64,000 bases of DNA from JAIVGV01 sp032229975 (GTDB lineage Bacteria > Acidobacteriota > Blastocatellia > Pyrinomonadales > Pyrinomonadaceae), in assembly GCA_032229975.1 (NCBI GenBank), contig JAVXVG010000021.1, forward strand, positions 100,421 to 164,420. The letters are read 5' to 3'. Within the stretch, counting starts at the first letter, position 1, and each line of letters starts with the position of its first letter. The notes below the pieces were generated by a model. It made no database searches, was not told where the DNA came from, and saw only the letters and a program-made list of their open reading frames with translations. This document shows positions 8,653-16,877 of this stretch, piece by piece. Position numbers and translations under genes: made by a program.

Positions 8653-8802
8653 GACACTTCCTTTGCGGCGCAACAAGGTGTGAGCCCCACTCCGACTGAC
8701 AATCCCTCGTGTTGTTGGTCTCCTTCGAGCCGGAGGTCGAGTCCTGAAGCGACTCGCGCGCACGCTGGGGAAGTTTAGCTCGGAAAGGAGAACCGAATTT
8801 GA
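8653..8802 (+). other. Leader region of the 3D-domain gene
   Basis: A TTGACA hexamer at 8651-8656 overlaps the end of the terminator but has no clear -10 box. The following 150 nt can form small hairpins: CGAGTC/GACTCG around 8738-8756 and CTCC/GGAG around 8720-8735. A strong ribosome site, GGAAAGGAGAA, ends about 10 nt before the ATG at 8803. It may be a structured 5' leader, but it matches no riboswitch class I can name. Confidence 0.35.
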
Positions 8803-9423
8803 ATGGCTAAATCCCTCTTCGGGGGCGGCGCGGTGTTGACGGGCGCGCTTCTCCTCAGCTCTCTTATGTTCAATGCACACCCGTCGGTCGCTGAAAACCT
8901 CGCCCCACTCGATTCAACTCAACAGACCTCGCAGCAGAAGGACGCGACACGCGTCGAACTGCTCGGCAAAGTTCTCTCAAGTGAGACAATGAGCGTTCCC
9001 ACGGGGAACTCGCCGAACCTTCCGGGTGCGGAAGTGGCGAGTCTGAAAGTCGGCTCGTCGCCGATCCCTTCCGGCAAAAGTGTGATCGGTTCAATTTCTC
9101 TTCCCTCCGCAGAGAGCTACACGGCGACTGCCTACTCGCTCGCGGGTCGCACAGCGAGCGGCGCGGGCGTGCGTCGCGGACTCATCGCGGCAGACACCCG
9201 CGTCTTCCCGCTCGGCACGCGCGTGCGGATCGATGTTGGTTCGTATAGCGGCGAGTACACGGTCGCGGATCGCGGCTCGGCTGTGCGCGGGCGCACGGTT
9301 GACATCTGGGTTCCCTCGACACGCGAGGCTGTGCGCTTCGGGCGACGCCCCGTGCGCCTCACGGTCTTGAGCTACGGCGCGAGACCTGCGGCGCGAACAC
9401 AGGCGAGGCAGAGCGGGCACTGA
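8803..9423 (+). CDS. Secreted 3D-domain (RlpA-like double-psi barrel) protein
   Basis: 206 residues. A hydrophobic signal segment (res 7-28) is followed by a low-complexity Ser/Thr/Lys linker, then a C-terminal 3D domain from about residue 105. This has TATAYSL, GLIAADTRVFPLGTRVRI, VADRGSAVRG and TVDIW, whose three aspartates (AADT, ADRG, VDIW) name the domain. The fold is that of lytic transglycosylases of the MltA/RlpA/Rpf-accessory type that act on peptidoglycan. The long linker suggests it spans part of the periplasm. It has its own ribosome site and is flanked by terminators on both sides, so it is monocistronic. Confidence 0.87.
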   Translation: MAKSLFGGGAVLTGALLLSSLMFNAHPSVAENLAPLDSTQQTSQQKDATRVELLGKVLSSETMSVPTGNSPNLPGAEVASLKVGSSPIPSGKSVIGSISLPSAESYTATAYSLAGRTASGAGVRRGLIAADTRVFPLGTRVRIDVGSYSGEYTVADRGSAVRGRTVDIWVPSTREAVRFGRRPVRLTVLSYGARPAARTQARQSGH

Positions 9424-9453
9424 TTCGAGTTTCACAGCCCGCAGGCTAATCAA

Positions 9454-9494
9454 GCAGAGCCGTCGTCCACTTCGGGCGGCGGCTCTGCTTTTTG
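9454..9494 (+). terminator. Terminator after 3D-domain gene
   Basis: GCAGAGCCGTCG (9454-9465) pairs with CGGCGGCTCTGC (9477-9488), followed by TTTTTG. It lies 31 bp after the stop. Confidence 0.8.
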
Positions 9495-9653
9495 CGGTCG
9501 AAACCCCAACCATGCGGCTCGCGACCGTGAGACGAAGGCACGCGAACACAGAGACAGACGCCCCGACAGTACAGAGATCGGCCCTGTCTTCGGCGACACG
9601 GCTCGCGATCCAACTCGCTCAAGTCCTGTCCCGAAGAGGTCAGATTGCGAGCT

Positions 9654-10010
9654 AGGTGACTAAACTCTCGATTCAAGTAGCTAAACTCTCGACTCAAGTG
9701 ACTAAACTCTCGACATTAGTCGCTCCGGTCGCGAGTCAAGTCGCTTTTGTCGCAATCCAAGTCACTCCGGTCTCAATCTTAGTCGCTCAGATGAAAGCTC
9801 AAGTGACTCAGATGAAGACCCAAGTCACTTGAATGAAAACCAAAGTCGCTTGAATGAAGACCCAAGTCACTTGAGTCTTCATCTGAGTCACTCAGGCGAA
9901 GACTTAAGTGACTTGGGTGAAGACTCAAGTGAGTTTGATGAAGACCTGAGTGACTTGGGTGAAGACCTAAATGACTTGGATAAAGACTAAAATGGGCTAA
10001 ATCGTGACCT
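9654..10010. repeat. Degenerate 21-bp tandem array, 17 units; probable remnant of a heptad coiled-coil gene
   Basis: Seventeen consecutive 21-bp units with the consensus AAGTGACTnnnnTGAAGACnC, starting at 9654, 9675, 9696 and so on to 9990. One plus frame reads as heptads VTKLSTQ-VAKLSTQ-VTKLSTL-VAPVASQ in the first half, then meets TGA stops (VT*MKTK, VA*MKTQ). A second plus frame is open across the second half as heptads such as LSDLGED and LNENQSR, but has no ATG. The minus strand gives NREFSHL-type heptads. No frame is open throughout. Weak heptad-like coding continues upstream to about 9560. I read it as a decayed long coiled-coil gene, or a repeat that grows in 21-bp steps without being translated. 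Unit 9864-9884 carries an internal inversion (GTCTTCAT). Confidence 0.8.
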
Positions 10011-10229
10011 GTCGCCTTAATATTCGAGTAAAAACCGCCCCCGCCGGTCGTTGGGTGATACAGGTCTCCGTGCGATGCGGAAGGATACGGTTGCGGGCTC
10101 CGGCGCGTCGCGTCTAAGATGCAGGGAAAGATTTTCCAAACTTGATCAGGGAGCGCGCGCAGAGGACGACGGTTTAAGTCGGGCGTGCAAGCTGCGCGGT
10201 GGTTGCGCGTGCAGGGGCTCTATAAAGGG

Positions 10230-11303
10230 ATGGACGAAGAGAAACAGACGCGGCGCGTGCCCCGTCCCGCGCCGCTCGCGGAGGTGTGGCGCGGCTCGGT
10301 CGTCGAGTCGCGGCATCGTGGGCACGTCGCGGCGGTTGATAGTGACGACAAGCTCATCGCGCGGCTCGGCGAGCCTGAGACGGTCACTTACCTGCGCTCC
10401 TCCGGCAAGCCCTTTCAGGCGTTGCCACTCGTCGCCTCCGGCGCGGCTGATCGCTTCGACTTCAACGAAGCGGAGATCGCCATCGCCTGCGGCTCGCACA
10501 GTGGCGAACCCATACATGAACAGACGGTCGCCTCGATGCTCGAAAAGATCGGACTCCCGGAGTCGGCTCTCAAGTGCGGCACGCACGAGCCGTTCAGCGC
10601 GGAGGCTGCGGCTGAGCTAAGACGACGCGGCGAGAGTCCGCGCGTGCTGCAAAACAACTGCTCCGGCAAGCATGCAGGAATGCTCGCGCTCGCCTTGCAC
10701 CTCCATGCGCCTGTCGAGACTTACGACGAACCCGACAATCCCGTCCAGCAGACGATCCTCGGCACCGTCTCGCAATTCTCAGGCTTACCGGAATCAGAGA
10801 TCGCTCTGGGCACGGACGGCTGCGGCGTGCCCGTCTTCGCCATGCCCGTGCGCGCGATGGCGTTGATGTACGCACGACTCGTTGCGCCCGGTGCGGACTT
10901 CGACGACGAGACGCGGCGTGCTGCCTCGCGCATCGTCGCGGCGATGACAGGCTCGCCCGAAATGGTCGGCGGCACGCGCGAGCGTCTGGACACGGAGATG
11001 ATGAGAGTCGCGCGCGGGAGCATCGTCACGAAGATCGGCGCGGAGGGCGTCTATACGGTCGGCGTGCTGCCATCGAAGCGTTTCCCGCGCGGGCTCGGAC
11101 TCGCGTTGAAGATCGAGGACGGCGAGGATCGCAGGGCCAGACCGACGGTCGTCATCGAATCTCTACGACAACTCGGCGCGCTCGATGCGGAGGCACGGGC
11201 CGCGCTTGAGCCTTACGCGAGTTTCGACGTGCGCAATCATAGCGGTGAGAAGGTCGGCGAGGTGCGCGCGGCGTTTGAGCTTGAGCGCGTCGCATTATTA
11301 TGA
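10230..11303 (+). CDS. Asparaginase II family (Rhizobium-type L-asparaginase)
   Basis: About 357 residues. Belongs to the R. etli AnsA-type family (PF06089), unrelated in fold to the E. coli enzymes. Conserved stretches: LRSSGKPFQALPLV (early), ACGSHSGEP, NNCSGKHAGML and TDGCGVP. It hydrolyses L-asparagine to aspartate and ammonia, probably in the cytoplasm, since there is no signal peptide. I use the ATG at 10230 because the family begins near PLAEVWRGS; a GTG at 10185 adds 15 residues with no ribosome site. The gene follows the long repeat array and precedes the candidate small RNA. Confidence 0.9.
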   Translation: MDEEKQTRRVPRPAPLAEVWRGSVVESRHRGHVAAVDSDDKLIARLGEPETVTYLRSSGKPFQALPLVASGAADRFDFNEAEIAIACGSHSGEPIHEQTVASMLEKIGLPESALKCGTHEPFSAEAAAELRRRGESPRVLQNNCSGKHAGMLALALHLHAPVETYDEPDNPVQQTILGTVSQFSGLPESEIALGTDGCGVPVFAMPVRAMALMYARLVAPGADFDDETRRAASRIVAAMTGSPEMVGGTRERLDTEMMRVARGSIVTKIGAEGVYTVGVLPSKRFPRGLGLALKIEDGEDRRARPTVVIESLRQLGALDAEARAALEPYASFDVRNHSGEKVGEVRAAFELERVALL

Positions 11304-11530
11304 TTCAAGCATACACATGAGTGAGTATAAAAAGCGTTCAAGTTTTGATGTCGGGTATTTGATGGCGATGAGAGATGGGCGTGAGCGAGTTGAATGAAGA
11401 TCAGATTTTTACAGGCTAAAAAGCTCTTGAGAAAAAGTTTTTCGTTGCGAGGCAGAAGTGGCATGGTCGTTGCAAAAGGGTAAAACGGTTAACATTGACA
11501 AAGTAAATAGTCCTATCGGGTCAGGCTCGG

Positions 11531-11716
11531 AGACGGCAGTGAGTGAAAACTTTGGGGGAGGTTTTCTCTCACTTCAAGCTAGCGGCGGCTCTTTCGGGGG
11601 AACGGGGTTGCGGCAGGCTTAGGCGGTTGAAGAGCATGAGATGCGCGGTCGCTGGTTATTTCCGTCGATGCTTTGGGGGAACATCGATGGTAGGCCAGCG
11701 ACCCGCACTTTTTTTA
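11531..11716 (+). ncRNA. Candidate free-standing structured RNA with GGGGGA loops
   Basis: Between the asparaginase and a convergent gene (gap 11304-11806) there is no coding frame, but strong RNA structure. Hairpin A: 11538-11550 pairs with 11561-11573 (one mismatch) around the loop TTTGGGGGAG. Hairpin B: GGTCGCTGG (11647-11655) pairs with CCAGCGACC (11695-11703); inside it CGTCGATG (11663-11670) pairs with 11682-11689 around CTTTGGGGGAA; then ACTTTTTTTA, a good intrinsic terminator. Between them TTTCGGGGGAACGGGG repeats the motif a third time, apparently unpaired. Loops with repeated GGA resemble CsrA-binding RNAs, but I cannot place it in a known class. A TTGACA lies at 11495-11500, without a good -10. 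The rest of the gap holds nothing else I recognise. Confidence 0.5.
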
Positions 11717-11739
11717 TGACCTGACATTGGTGGTGGGTG

Positions 11740-11790
11740 AAACGCGAAACGCGGCGACTTCTTGAAAGAGAGTCGCCGCGTTTCGCGTTT
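11740..11790. terminator. Bidirectional terminator, perfect 20-bp hairpin
   Basis: 11740-11759 and 11771-11790 are perfect 20-nt reverse complements (AAACGCGAAACGCGGCGACT) with an 11-nt loop. It separates the plus-strand RNA candidate from the minus-strand gene ending at 11807. Confidence 0.8.
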
Positions 11791-11806
11791 ACGTCAGCAC
11801 CTTGCT

Positions 11807-12565
11807 CTACTCCTCAACCTGATTGAGTAGCTTCTGAGTATTCTCGTCGAGGTTGAGGCGCATCATGCCGCCCGCGTCCGAGTAGCGCGTAGCGAGCGCG
11901 GCACGGCGTCGGCGGAAGACTAGCGTCCCGAAGAAGCCGCCGACCGTGAGGCACAAAAGGATCGAGAGCCCCGCCGCCTTCACCGAGTTGAGCAGCACGC
12001 TCGCGCTCATGTTGATCCACGCGCGGTTCGCGCGCTCGTTCGCATGTGGATCGCGCCCCAGCCAACGCACGTCCTTCTCGTAGTGGACGCGATCAACCAG
12101 AGCACGCGCCGCCGCCTCGTCTCGGCCGCCGAAGACGAAGACCGCATAGTTGCCCTTGCGTTGATAGACCGTCGGCACGCTCTGCTGCGCAACGCGAAGC
12201 TCATTCACGCGCGCTGCGATTGAGCGATCCGCATCGGCAGCGAACTGCGGAGTCAGGAACTCGACGATGACGAGTCGCCCCGCCGCGCCGTAGTCAGCCG
12301 CGACAGCCTCTGTCCCTCTCGCAAACGGCACGACTTCGAGCACAGGTTCATCGCTCAAGACCTTTCGCAGTTCTTCCAAACTTCTTGCATAGGTCGCGCG
12401 TGCGCGCACAGTCTCCCAATCGGGCAGGTGCTGGACGATGACAGGAATACTTGTATCCGCGCCCGCGCTGTCGAGATTGAGCGCACGCGCTTGCGCGTAG
12501 AAGCATGCGATGAGCGCGAGGGCACACGCGACAACAGGCAGTCTGAGCAGAGATCGAAAACTCAT
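11807..12565 (-). CDS. Uncharacterised secreted protein with C-terminal membrane anchor
   Basis: About 252 residues. An N-terminal signal segment (LPVVACALALIACFYAQARA) is followed by a mixed alpha/beta region of about 150 residues, then a single membrane helix (SILLCLTVGGFFGTLVF) and a short basic cytoplasmic tail. This is the layout of an exported domain anchored to the inner membrane. I do not recognise the domain; repeated phrases such as FVFGGRDEAAARALVDRV suggest a ferredoxin-like or SPOR-like fold but this is weak. I chose the ATG at 12565; one at 12628 adds 21 residues. It runs antiparallel to the RNA candidate and shares its terminator. Confidence 0.72.
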   Translation of the reverse strand: MSFRSLLRLPVVACALALIACFYAQARALNLDSAGADTSIPVIVQHLPDWETVRARATYARSLEELRKVLSDEPVLEVVPFARGTEAVAADYGAAGRLVIVEFLTPQFAADADRSIAARVNELRVAQQSVPTVYQRKGNYAVFVFGGRDEAAARALVDRVHYEKDVRWLGRDPHANERANRAWINMSASVLLNSVKAAGLSILLCLTVGGFFGTLVFRRRRAALATRYSDAGGMMRLNLDENTQKLLNQVEE

Positions 12566-12726
12566 GAAACTTTGATGACTGAAAACTGCGCGCGGCAGCA
12601 CGGAGAGCGCGCCAACGGCGACGATCAAAACATAGCGACGATTAAAACCTATTCGTCGAGACGATCAAAACTTGTCTCTTGAATAGTAACCGCCCACGGT
12701 TTTTAGTTCCAGCCCTGCGACTTTTC

Positions 12727-13584
12727 TTAGCTCCAACGGCGAAGCTCGCGCAGGAGCAGGTCGGCGTGGCGACGCGGGGCCGGAATGTTGTGCATGATGG
12801 TCGAGCCGCCGAGTTCGCTGGCGTTGTCGATGATGAGATCGCCGAAGCCGAGGAGTCTCTGCGGGATGGTGGCCGCGACGGTCACGTCCTGAATGTTACG
12901 CAAGGGGATGTTGCGCGTGCGTCGCGCGATGAGTCCACGGTCGATCTCGATCTTCGCGTCGGTCAAAGTGTACTTGATGGTGTTGCGACGCAGGTGATAG
13001 AAGGCGGGGACGAGCAGGAGCGGCAAAGAGACGAGCAGCGAATGAAAGTTCGAGAGCAAATTATATTTCGCGAGCAGGACTGTGAGACCGATGGCGGCGA
13101 GCACTGCAAGCGCGTAGCCCAAGCCGACGAAGAGCATCGTCGGGCGCACGGAGAAGACGACGCGCTCCGCATCTTCAACTGACGCCGCGCCGCGCACAGG
13201 AGTTTGAGAGCCCTGCTGTCTGGACACTGCTTGCGACGCACGCTCGTCGTAGATCGCTTGCGGCGCGCGCGGGTCGTTGAGCGGCGGCTCGCGCCTGTTC
13301 TGTGATGCGACTGGATAAGTTGCATCGCCGCCGAGACGTTCGACGCGCAGAGGCGCGATCTGCTGATCGTCGAAGGGTGAGCGCGCGACGACGCGTGTCG
13401 CCTCCGCATCGCTCGCGACGCGCGTCGTTTCTTCGTCGGAGAGTCGTGTGAGTTCGTCTGCGTCGTCGCGCGAAGAAGCGACGCGTGTCGCATCCGCATC
13501 GGCGATAACCACGGGCGTTCCGCACACGCCGCAGAAGCGCATCCCAGTCGCGACCGCCGCGCCGCAGTTCGTACAGTGTCGCAT
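12727..13584 (-). CDS. Zinc-ribbon plus bacterial PH (bPH2) membrane protein
   Basis: 285 residues with three parts. The N-terminus is a zinc ribbon (CTNCG at 4-8, CGVCG at 18-22). Residues 27-135 are polar and low-complexity, with the phrase TRVA/TRVV at four places (DATRVAS, ETTRVAS, EATRVVA). The C-terminal half has two membrane helices (about 150-200) and a bPH2 domain like YdbS/YdbT, with the segment IPLRNIQDVTV. The TRV repeats resemble phosphothreonine sites read by FHA domains, so this may be a substrate of Ser/Thr kinases (inference). A clear AAAGGAG ribosome site precedes the ATG. Function unknown. Confidence 0.85.
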   Translation of the reverse strand: MRHCTNCGAAVATGMRFCGVCGTPVVIADADATRVASSRDDADELTRLSDEETTRVASDAEATRVVARSPFDDQQIAPLRVERLGGDATYPVASQNRREPPLNDPRAPQAIYDERASQAVSRQQGSQTPVRGAASVEDAERVVFSVRPTMLFVGLGYALAVLAAIGLTVLLAKYNLLSNFHSLLVSLPLLLVPAFYHLRRNTIKYTLTDAKIEIDRGLIARRTRNIPLRNIQDVTVAATIPQRLLGFGDLIIDNASELGGSTIMHNIPAPRRHADLLLRELRRWS

Positions 13585-13617
13585 CCTTCTCTCCTTTAAT
13601 CCTCGACGCCGATCTCT

Positions 13618-15438
13618 TCAGTCCTTGCCGCCCGTCTCGCGCACGGCTTCGAGGAGCTTCGCCGGATCGTAGGGCAACGCAATGAATCCGCGCGCGCCGA
13701 GCGCGTGTGCGGCGGCGCAGGCACGCGCGCCCTCCTCGTTTCGCGGATGGAGCAGCAAGACGGGCAAGGGCAAACGCCCGCGATGACGCTCGCTCAGACG
13801 ACGCAGGACTTCGAGCCCGTCGAAGTGCTTCAACTCAAGATCGAGCAGGAGCAAATCCGCGCGCTCGATGCGCAACAGATCGAGGGCCTGCGAGCCGTCG
13901 AACGCGGCGCGCACCTCATAGCTCGCGGAGCGCAGGAGCAGGTTGACCTGCGCCATGCGGGCCGGATCGGAGACCGTGAGCAGAAGCCTGCGCGGCATCT
14001 GTGCGCCACGCGTGCGGAGTTCGCGCTCGCGCGCCGCAGCCTCCGACGCATCTCGCGCCAGCACGCCGCCGACGCCTGAGTCCTGCGCGCCCTGCATCGG
14101 CAGGATCGAGGTCTCAAACGATTCGCCCCGACTCGATTCGCGCAGTGCGCGGGGCGCACGTTTCGATGGGGCCCCTTCACGCGCTGGAGTCTCATGCACG
14201 TGCGCGCCTTCAGCGACTAACGACGCTGCGCCGCCCTGCGTTCCGTCCCCCTCTGACGAGTCGCGACGCACGAACACATCACCCTCATCGACTGCCACGG
14301 GAGGCTCTTCAAATCTCATCAAGATTCCGTCGGGTTTCGCCAAGACTCTATCAGGTGTCGCCGCGCTTTCATTAACACTCACTCGCGCGCTCTGATCGTC
14401 AACGTCTCGCCGCGCGGCATCGAGCGATGCTTCGGCGCGCTCGATCAACTCCTCGATCTCCGTGCCGTCTTCGGGAAAGCGCGCGACGCCGATGGCGATG
14501 CGCGCGTGCGCGGACGAGAACTCGGCGTGCAGTCGCGCGAGGTCTTCGCGCGCGTCGTTCGAGCTTGTGCGTGGCAGGTGCGCGATCAGTAGATCAGGGC
14601 CATAGAAGGCGATGGCGTCGGCGCGTCGCAAGTTGCGACTGAAGAACTCGTGCGCCGCGCGCAGAGGGCCCTCATGTGCGTCCCCGTTATTTCCGTCATC
14701 GTCCTTGATCGAAGCGAAGAGAGCGAGCGCGCCGGACACTCCCGCGTCGATCTCTGTGCGCGCGGCATCGAGCAGTTGCACGAAGCCTTCGATCTCTGCG
14801 CGACGTTCGTCGGCGGCACGTGCGGCGGAGAGATCGCGCCCGGCTTCGACGCGCCAGAAGAGCGCGTCGAGTCGCGCGAGCACTTCGGGCGCGGGTGTGG
14901 AGAGGGCGAAGCAGTCGTCCGCACCGATCTCTTGCGCGAACGAGCGCACGATCTCTGCCGCATGCTCGCGCGATCTACTGCGCGCGTCGCCGAAGACGAC
15001 GACGAGAGGAAGATGCGTGGTCGCGTGATTCGCGCGCAGCCGTTTCGCGAGCACGAGTGGATCACTGTCGCCACGTTGCGCAGTTCGATCCGCGTTGATG
15101 CGGCGATCAAGTTGATCGTCGTCTGCGCTTGAATGGCCTGAGGCAACGCGCGCAGAGTCGGAGCGCGTGCCGGTCGAGAAGTGCGCTTCGACGACGACAA
15201 CGTGCGGCGCGAAGTTTTCGATCTCGCGCACAGCCGCGCGTGCGCCGACGCTCTGCACTTCGTAGCCTGCGGCGGCGAGCCGTGCGGCGAAAGACGCGCC
15301 CCCGCCGCCCGACGCGCAGATGAGCACGCGTCGCGCGTCTTCGTGCGTCGCACGATCTAAACTCTGGAAGTTAGACATCGCGGATGAAACTCTGGAAACG
15401 CCTTGCCGGAGACGTGCCAAGCGGCGTCGCGCATTCAA
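13618..15438 (-). CDS. Signalling protein: pseudo-receiver, degenerate GGDEF, C-terminal receiver
   Basis: 606 residues. After a basic start, residues 35-150 look like a receiver fold whose phospho-Asp position is Glu (HVVVVEAH). Residues 200-340 resemble a GGDEF domain but the signature is lost (FYGPDLL in place of the GG[DE]EF turn), with IAIGVARFPEDGTEIEELIERAE in the position of the usual I-G-V/A segment. So it is unlikely to make c-di-GMP. The last 120 residues are a receiver with the acceptor Asp in LLLLDLEL, though the usual Lys-Pro is Leu-Pro (ALPYDP). A TATTAT box at 15472-15477 would place the transcript start about 30 nt before the ATG at 15438; an internal Met at 15378 is the alternative start. 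Confidence 0.8.
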   Translation of the reverse strand: MNARRRLARLRQGVSRVSSAMSNFQSLDRATHEDARRVLICASGGGGASFAARLAAAGYEVQSVGARAAVREIENFAPHVVVVEAHFSTGTRSDSARVASGHSSADDDQLDRRINADRTAQRGDSDPLVLAKRLRANHATTHLPLVVVFGDARSRSREHAAEIVRSFAQEIGADDCFALSTPAPEVLARLDALFWRVEAGRDLSAARAADERRAEIEGFVQLLDAARTEIDAGVSGALALFASIKDDDGNNGDAHEGPLRAAHEFFSRNLRRADAIAFYGPDLLIAHLPRTSSNDAREDLARLHAEFSSAHARIAIGVARFPEDGTEIEELIERAEASLDAARRDVDDQSARVSVNESAATPDRVLAKPDGILMRFEEPPVAVDEGDVFVRRDSSEGDGTQGGAASLVAEGAHVHETPAREGAPSKRAPRALRESSRGESFETSILPMQGAQDSGVGGVLARDASEAAARERELRTRGAQMPRRLLLTVSDPARMAQVNLLLRSASYEVRAAFDGSQALDLLRIERADLLLLDLELKHFDGLEVLRRLSERHRGRLPLPVLLLHPRNEEGARACAAAHALGARGFIALPYDPAKLLEAVRETGGKD

Positions 15439-15471
15439 GCTCTGAACCGGCGACGCGCATGGTCGCGCGCA

Positions 15472-15477
15472 AATAAT
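15472..15477 (-). promoter_or_regulatory. Candidate -10 box (TATTAT) for the signalling protein gene
   Basis: On the minus strand GGTATTATTTG lies about 35 bp upstream of the ATG at 15438. There is no good -35 at 16-18 bp, so this is a weak call. Confidence 0.35.
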
Positions 15478-15496
15478 ACCTGAAAGAGCCCTCGCG

Positions 15497-15562
15497 CCGA
15501 AAAGTCAAAGAGCGCATGCTGAAAAGTTAAAGGGCGGACGCTGAAAAGTTAAAGGGCGTGCG
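15497..15562. repeat. 22-bp tandem repeat, three units
   Basis: Three adjacent 22-bp units at 15497, 15519 and 15541 with the consensus CTGAAAAGTTAAAGGGCGnnCG. The last merges into the terminator stem of the lytic transglycosylase gene. The period differs from the heptamer-type repeats elsewhere in the window. Confidence 0.8.
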
Positions 15563-15581
15563 ACTCATCAGTCGCACGCCC
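15554..15581 (-). terminator. Terminator of lytic transglycosylase gene
   Basis: GGGCGTGCGACT (15554-15565) and AGTCGCACGCCC (15570-15581) are perfect complements with a 4-nt loop. Read on the minus strand it is followed by TTTAACTTTT and lies 33 bp after the stop at 15615. Confidence 0.75.
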
Positions 15582-15614
15582 TCTCTAAACTTTGTCCCGG
15601 CCGCTCGCGCGCGT

Positions 15615-16439
15615 TTACTGGCTGACGAGCATGAGTCTTCCGTCGGGCAGACGGACGGCCGTGACGCTGCGCTCGTACATGGGCTCGACCGGCGCGGCGT
15701 TGTTGGCGGCGGCGGCGCGCGCGAACGTCGAGACGGGCGCGAGGCGCGCGATTTCGGGATTGCGCATCAACGCGTATCGCTCGCCGATGCGACGCACGTA
15801 CTCCTGCGTCTCGCTGTAGGGCGGGACGCCGTGATACTTATCGACCGCGCCTTCACCTGCGTTGTATCCGGCCAGCGCGAGTCGCACGTCACCATTGAAG
15901 CGGTCGAGTAAAAACCGGACGTAGCGCGCGCCGCCCTCGACGTTCTGCGCCGGATCAAAAATGTCGCGCACGCCGAAGCGCACGGCTGTCGCGGGCATGA
16001 GCTGCATGAGTCCGCGCGCGCCCTTGTTCGAGACCGCGAACTTCTTGAACGAAGACTCGCGATGCATGATCGAATAGAGCAGCACAGGATCGACCCCGTT
16101 GCGCCTGCCTGCATCGGAGATGAGCGCATCGATCTTCGCGTCGCCGGTCGTGAAGCCGTCGAGCGAGTTGGCGGCGGCCATCGGCAGCGCGTCCGTCGCG
16201 TTATAAGTGTAAGAGGTGAGACGCACGCGCGGTGCGGAGCGCGCGAGTTCGGCGCGGTGCATCGCGGTCATGCGATAGCGCACGGGCGTCGGAGTAGGCG
16301 CGACGCTCACGCCGTTCTCGAAGTCGAAGTTGTCGAACGCCGTCGTCGTCGTGCGCGCGACCGCCTGCGCGTGTGCGTTAAAGGCGGATGCCGCGACGAT
16401 GAACAGCGCGAATGCGACGAGGGGGAATAACTTTTTCAT
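15615..16439 (-). CDS. Exported lytic transglycosylase (SLT, family 1 type)
   Basis: About 274 residues from the ATG at 16439. Signal peptide MKKLFPLVAFALFIVAASAF, cleaved after AHA. A linker follows, then the SLT domain (res 120-235) with the catalytic Glu in IMHRESSFKKFAVSNKG, then GLMQLMPATA, NVEGGARYVRFLL and ALAGYNAGEGAV. It cleaves the MurNAc-GlcNAc bond in peptidoglycan to give 1,6-anhydro ends. The C-terminal 40 residues are an unrecognised tail. Upstream 62 codons in the same frame are Arg/Ser-rich and unlikely to be translated. It is transcribed divergently from a peptidoglycan-binding protein, which fits a joint role in wall turnover. Confidence 0.9.
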   Translation of the reverse strand: MKKLFPLVAFALFIVAASAFNAHAQAVARTTTTAFDNFDFENGVSVAPTPTPVRYRMTAMHRAELARSAPRVRLTSYTYNATDALPMAAANSLDGFTTGDAKIDALISDAGRRNGVDPVLLYSIMHRESSFKKFAVSNKGARGLMQLMPATAVRFGVRDIFDPAQNVEGGARYVRFLLDRFNGDVRLALAGYNAGEGAVDKYHGVPPYSETQEYVRRIGERYALMRNPEIARLAPVSTFARAAAANNAAPVEPMYERSVTAVRLPDGRLMLVSQ

Positions 16440-16877
16440 AACGCTTGTGGTGCGGAAGAGATCGCGAACTGAACGCGACGGCGCGCTGCTTGGATCGCAT
16501 GTGAAGCGGACGGCCAAGAAGATCGCGCGTGCGCGCTGGGAACGACTTGCGACTTTAATGATCGATTGTGAGAGGTTGGCGGAGGCGTCCGTCGGATGTC
16601 TCCGTGCTTGGGGCGCGCTCACGTAAATCAAGGAGCGCACTTCGAGAGTATCACACGGCTCGGAGGGGCGGCAACAAGTTCGTTTTGAGGATCACGATGA
16701 TAGTGAAAACTGAGTAAAAACGTGGGAAATTACCGGAAAAACAGGGCGCGCGGAGATTTTCGTCGCAAGGCTCTTGACTGTGGGTGTATGCTCTTCGCGC
16801 TTTACACACGGCGGCTTGCCTCAACAGTCGCCCACCACAGCGCCTCACGCGCTTAAAAAAACTGAAGGAGTCTCACC
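16440..16877. other. Divergent intergenic region
   Basis: Separates the lytic transglycosylase and the peptidoglycan-binding gene. It is less G+C-rich around 16680-16740. TTGACT at 16774-16779 could be a -35 for the plus-strand gene, but no good -10 follows. No convincing small gene or structured RNA is visible. Confidence 0.5.

Noticed and set aside
8653..8802. A c-di-AMP (ydaO) riboswitch upstream of the 3D-domain gene
   Set aside because: Such riboswitches do precede wall-hydrolase genes, but I could not match the conserved 5' GCCGAA block or the pseudoknot; only short local hairpins are visible.
9654..10010. CRISPR array
   Set aside because: Units are directly tandem with no unique spacers, the unit is too degenerate, and no cas gene lies nearby.
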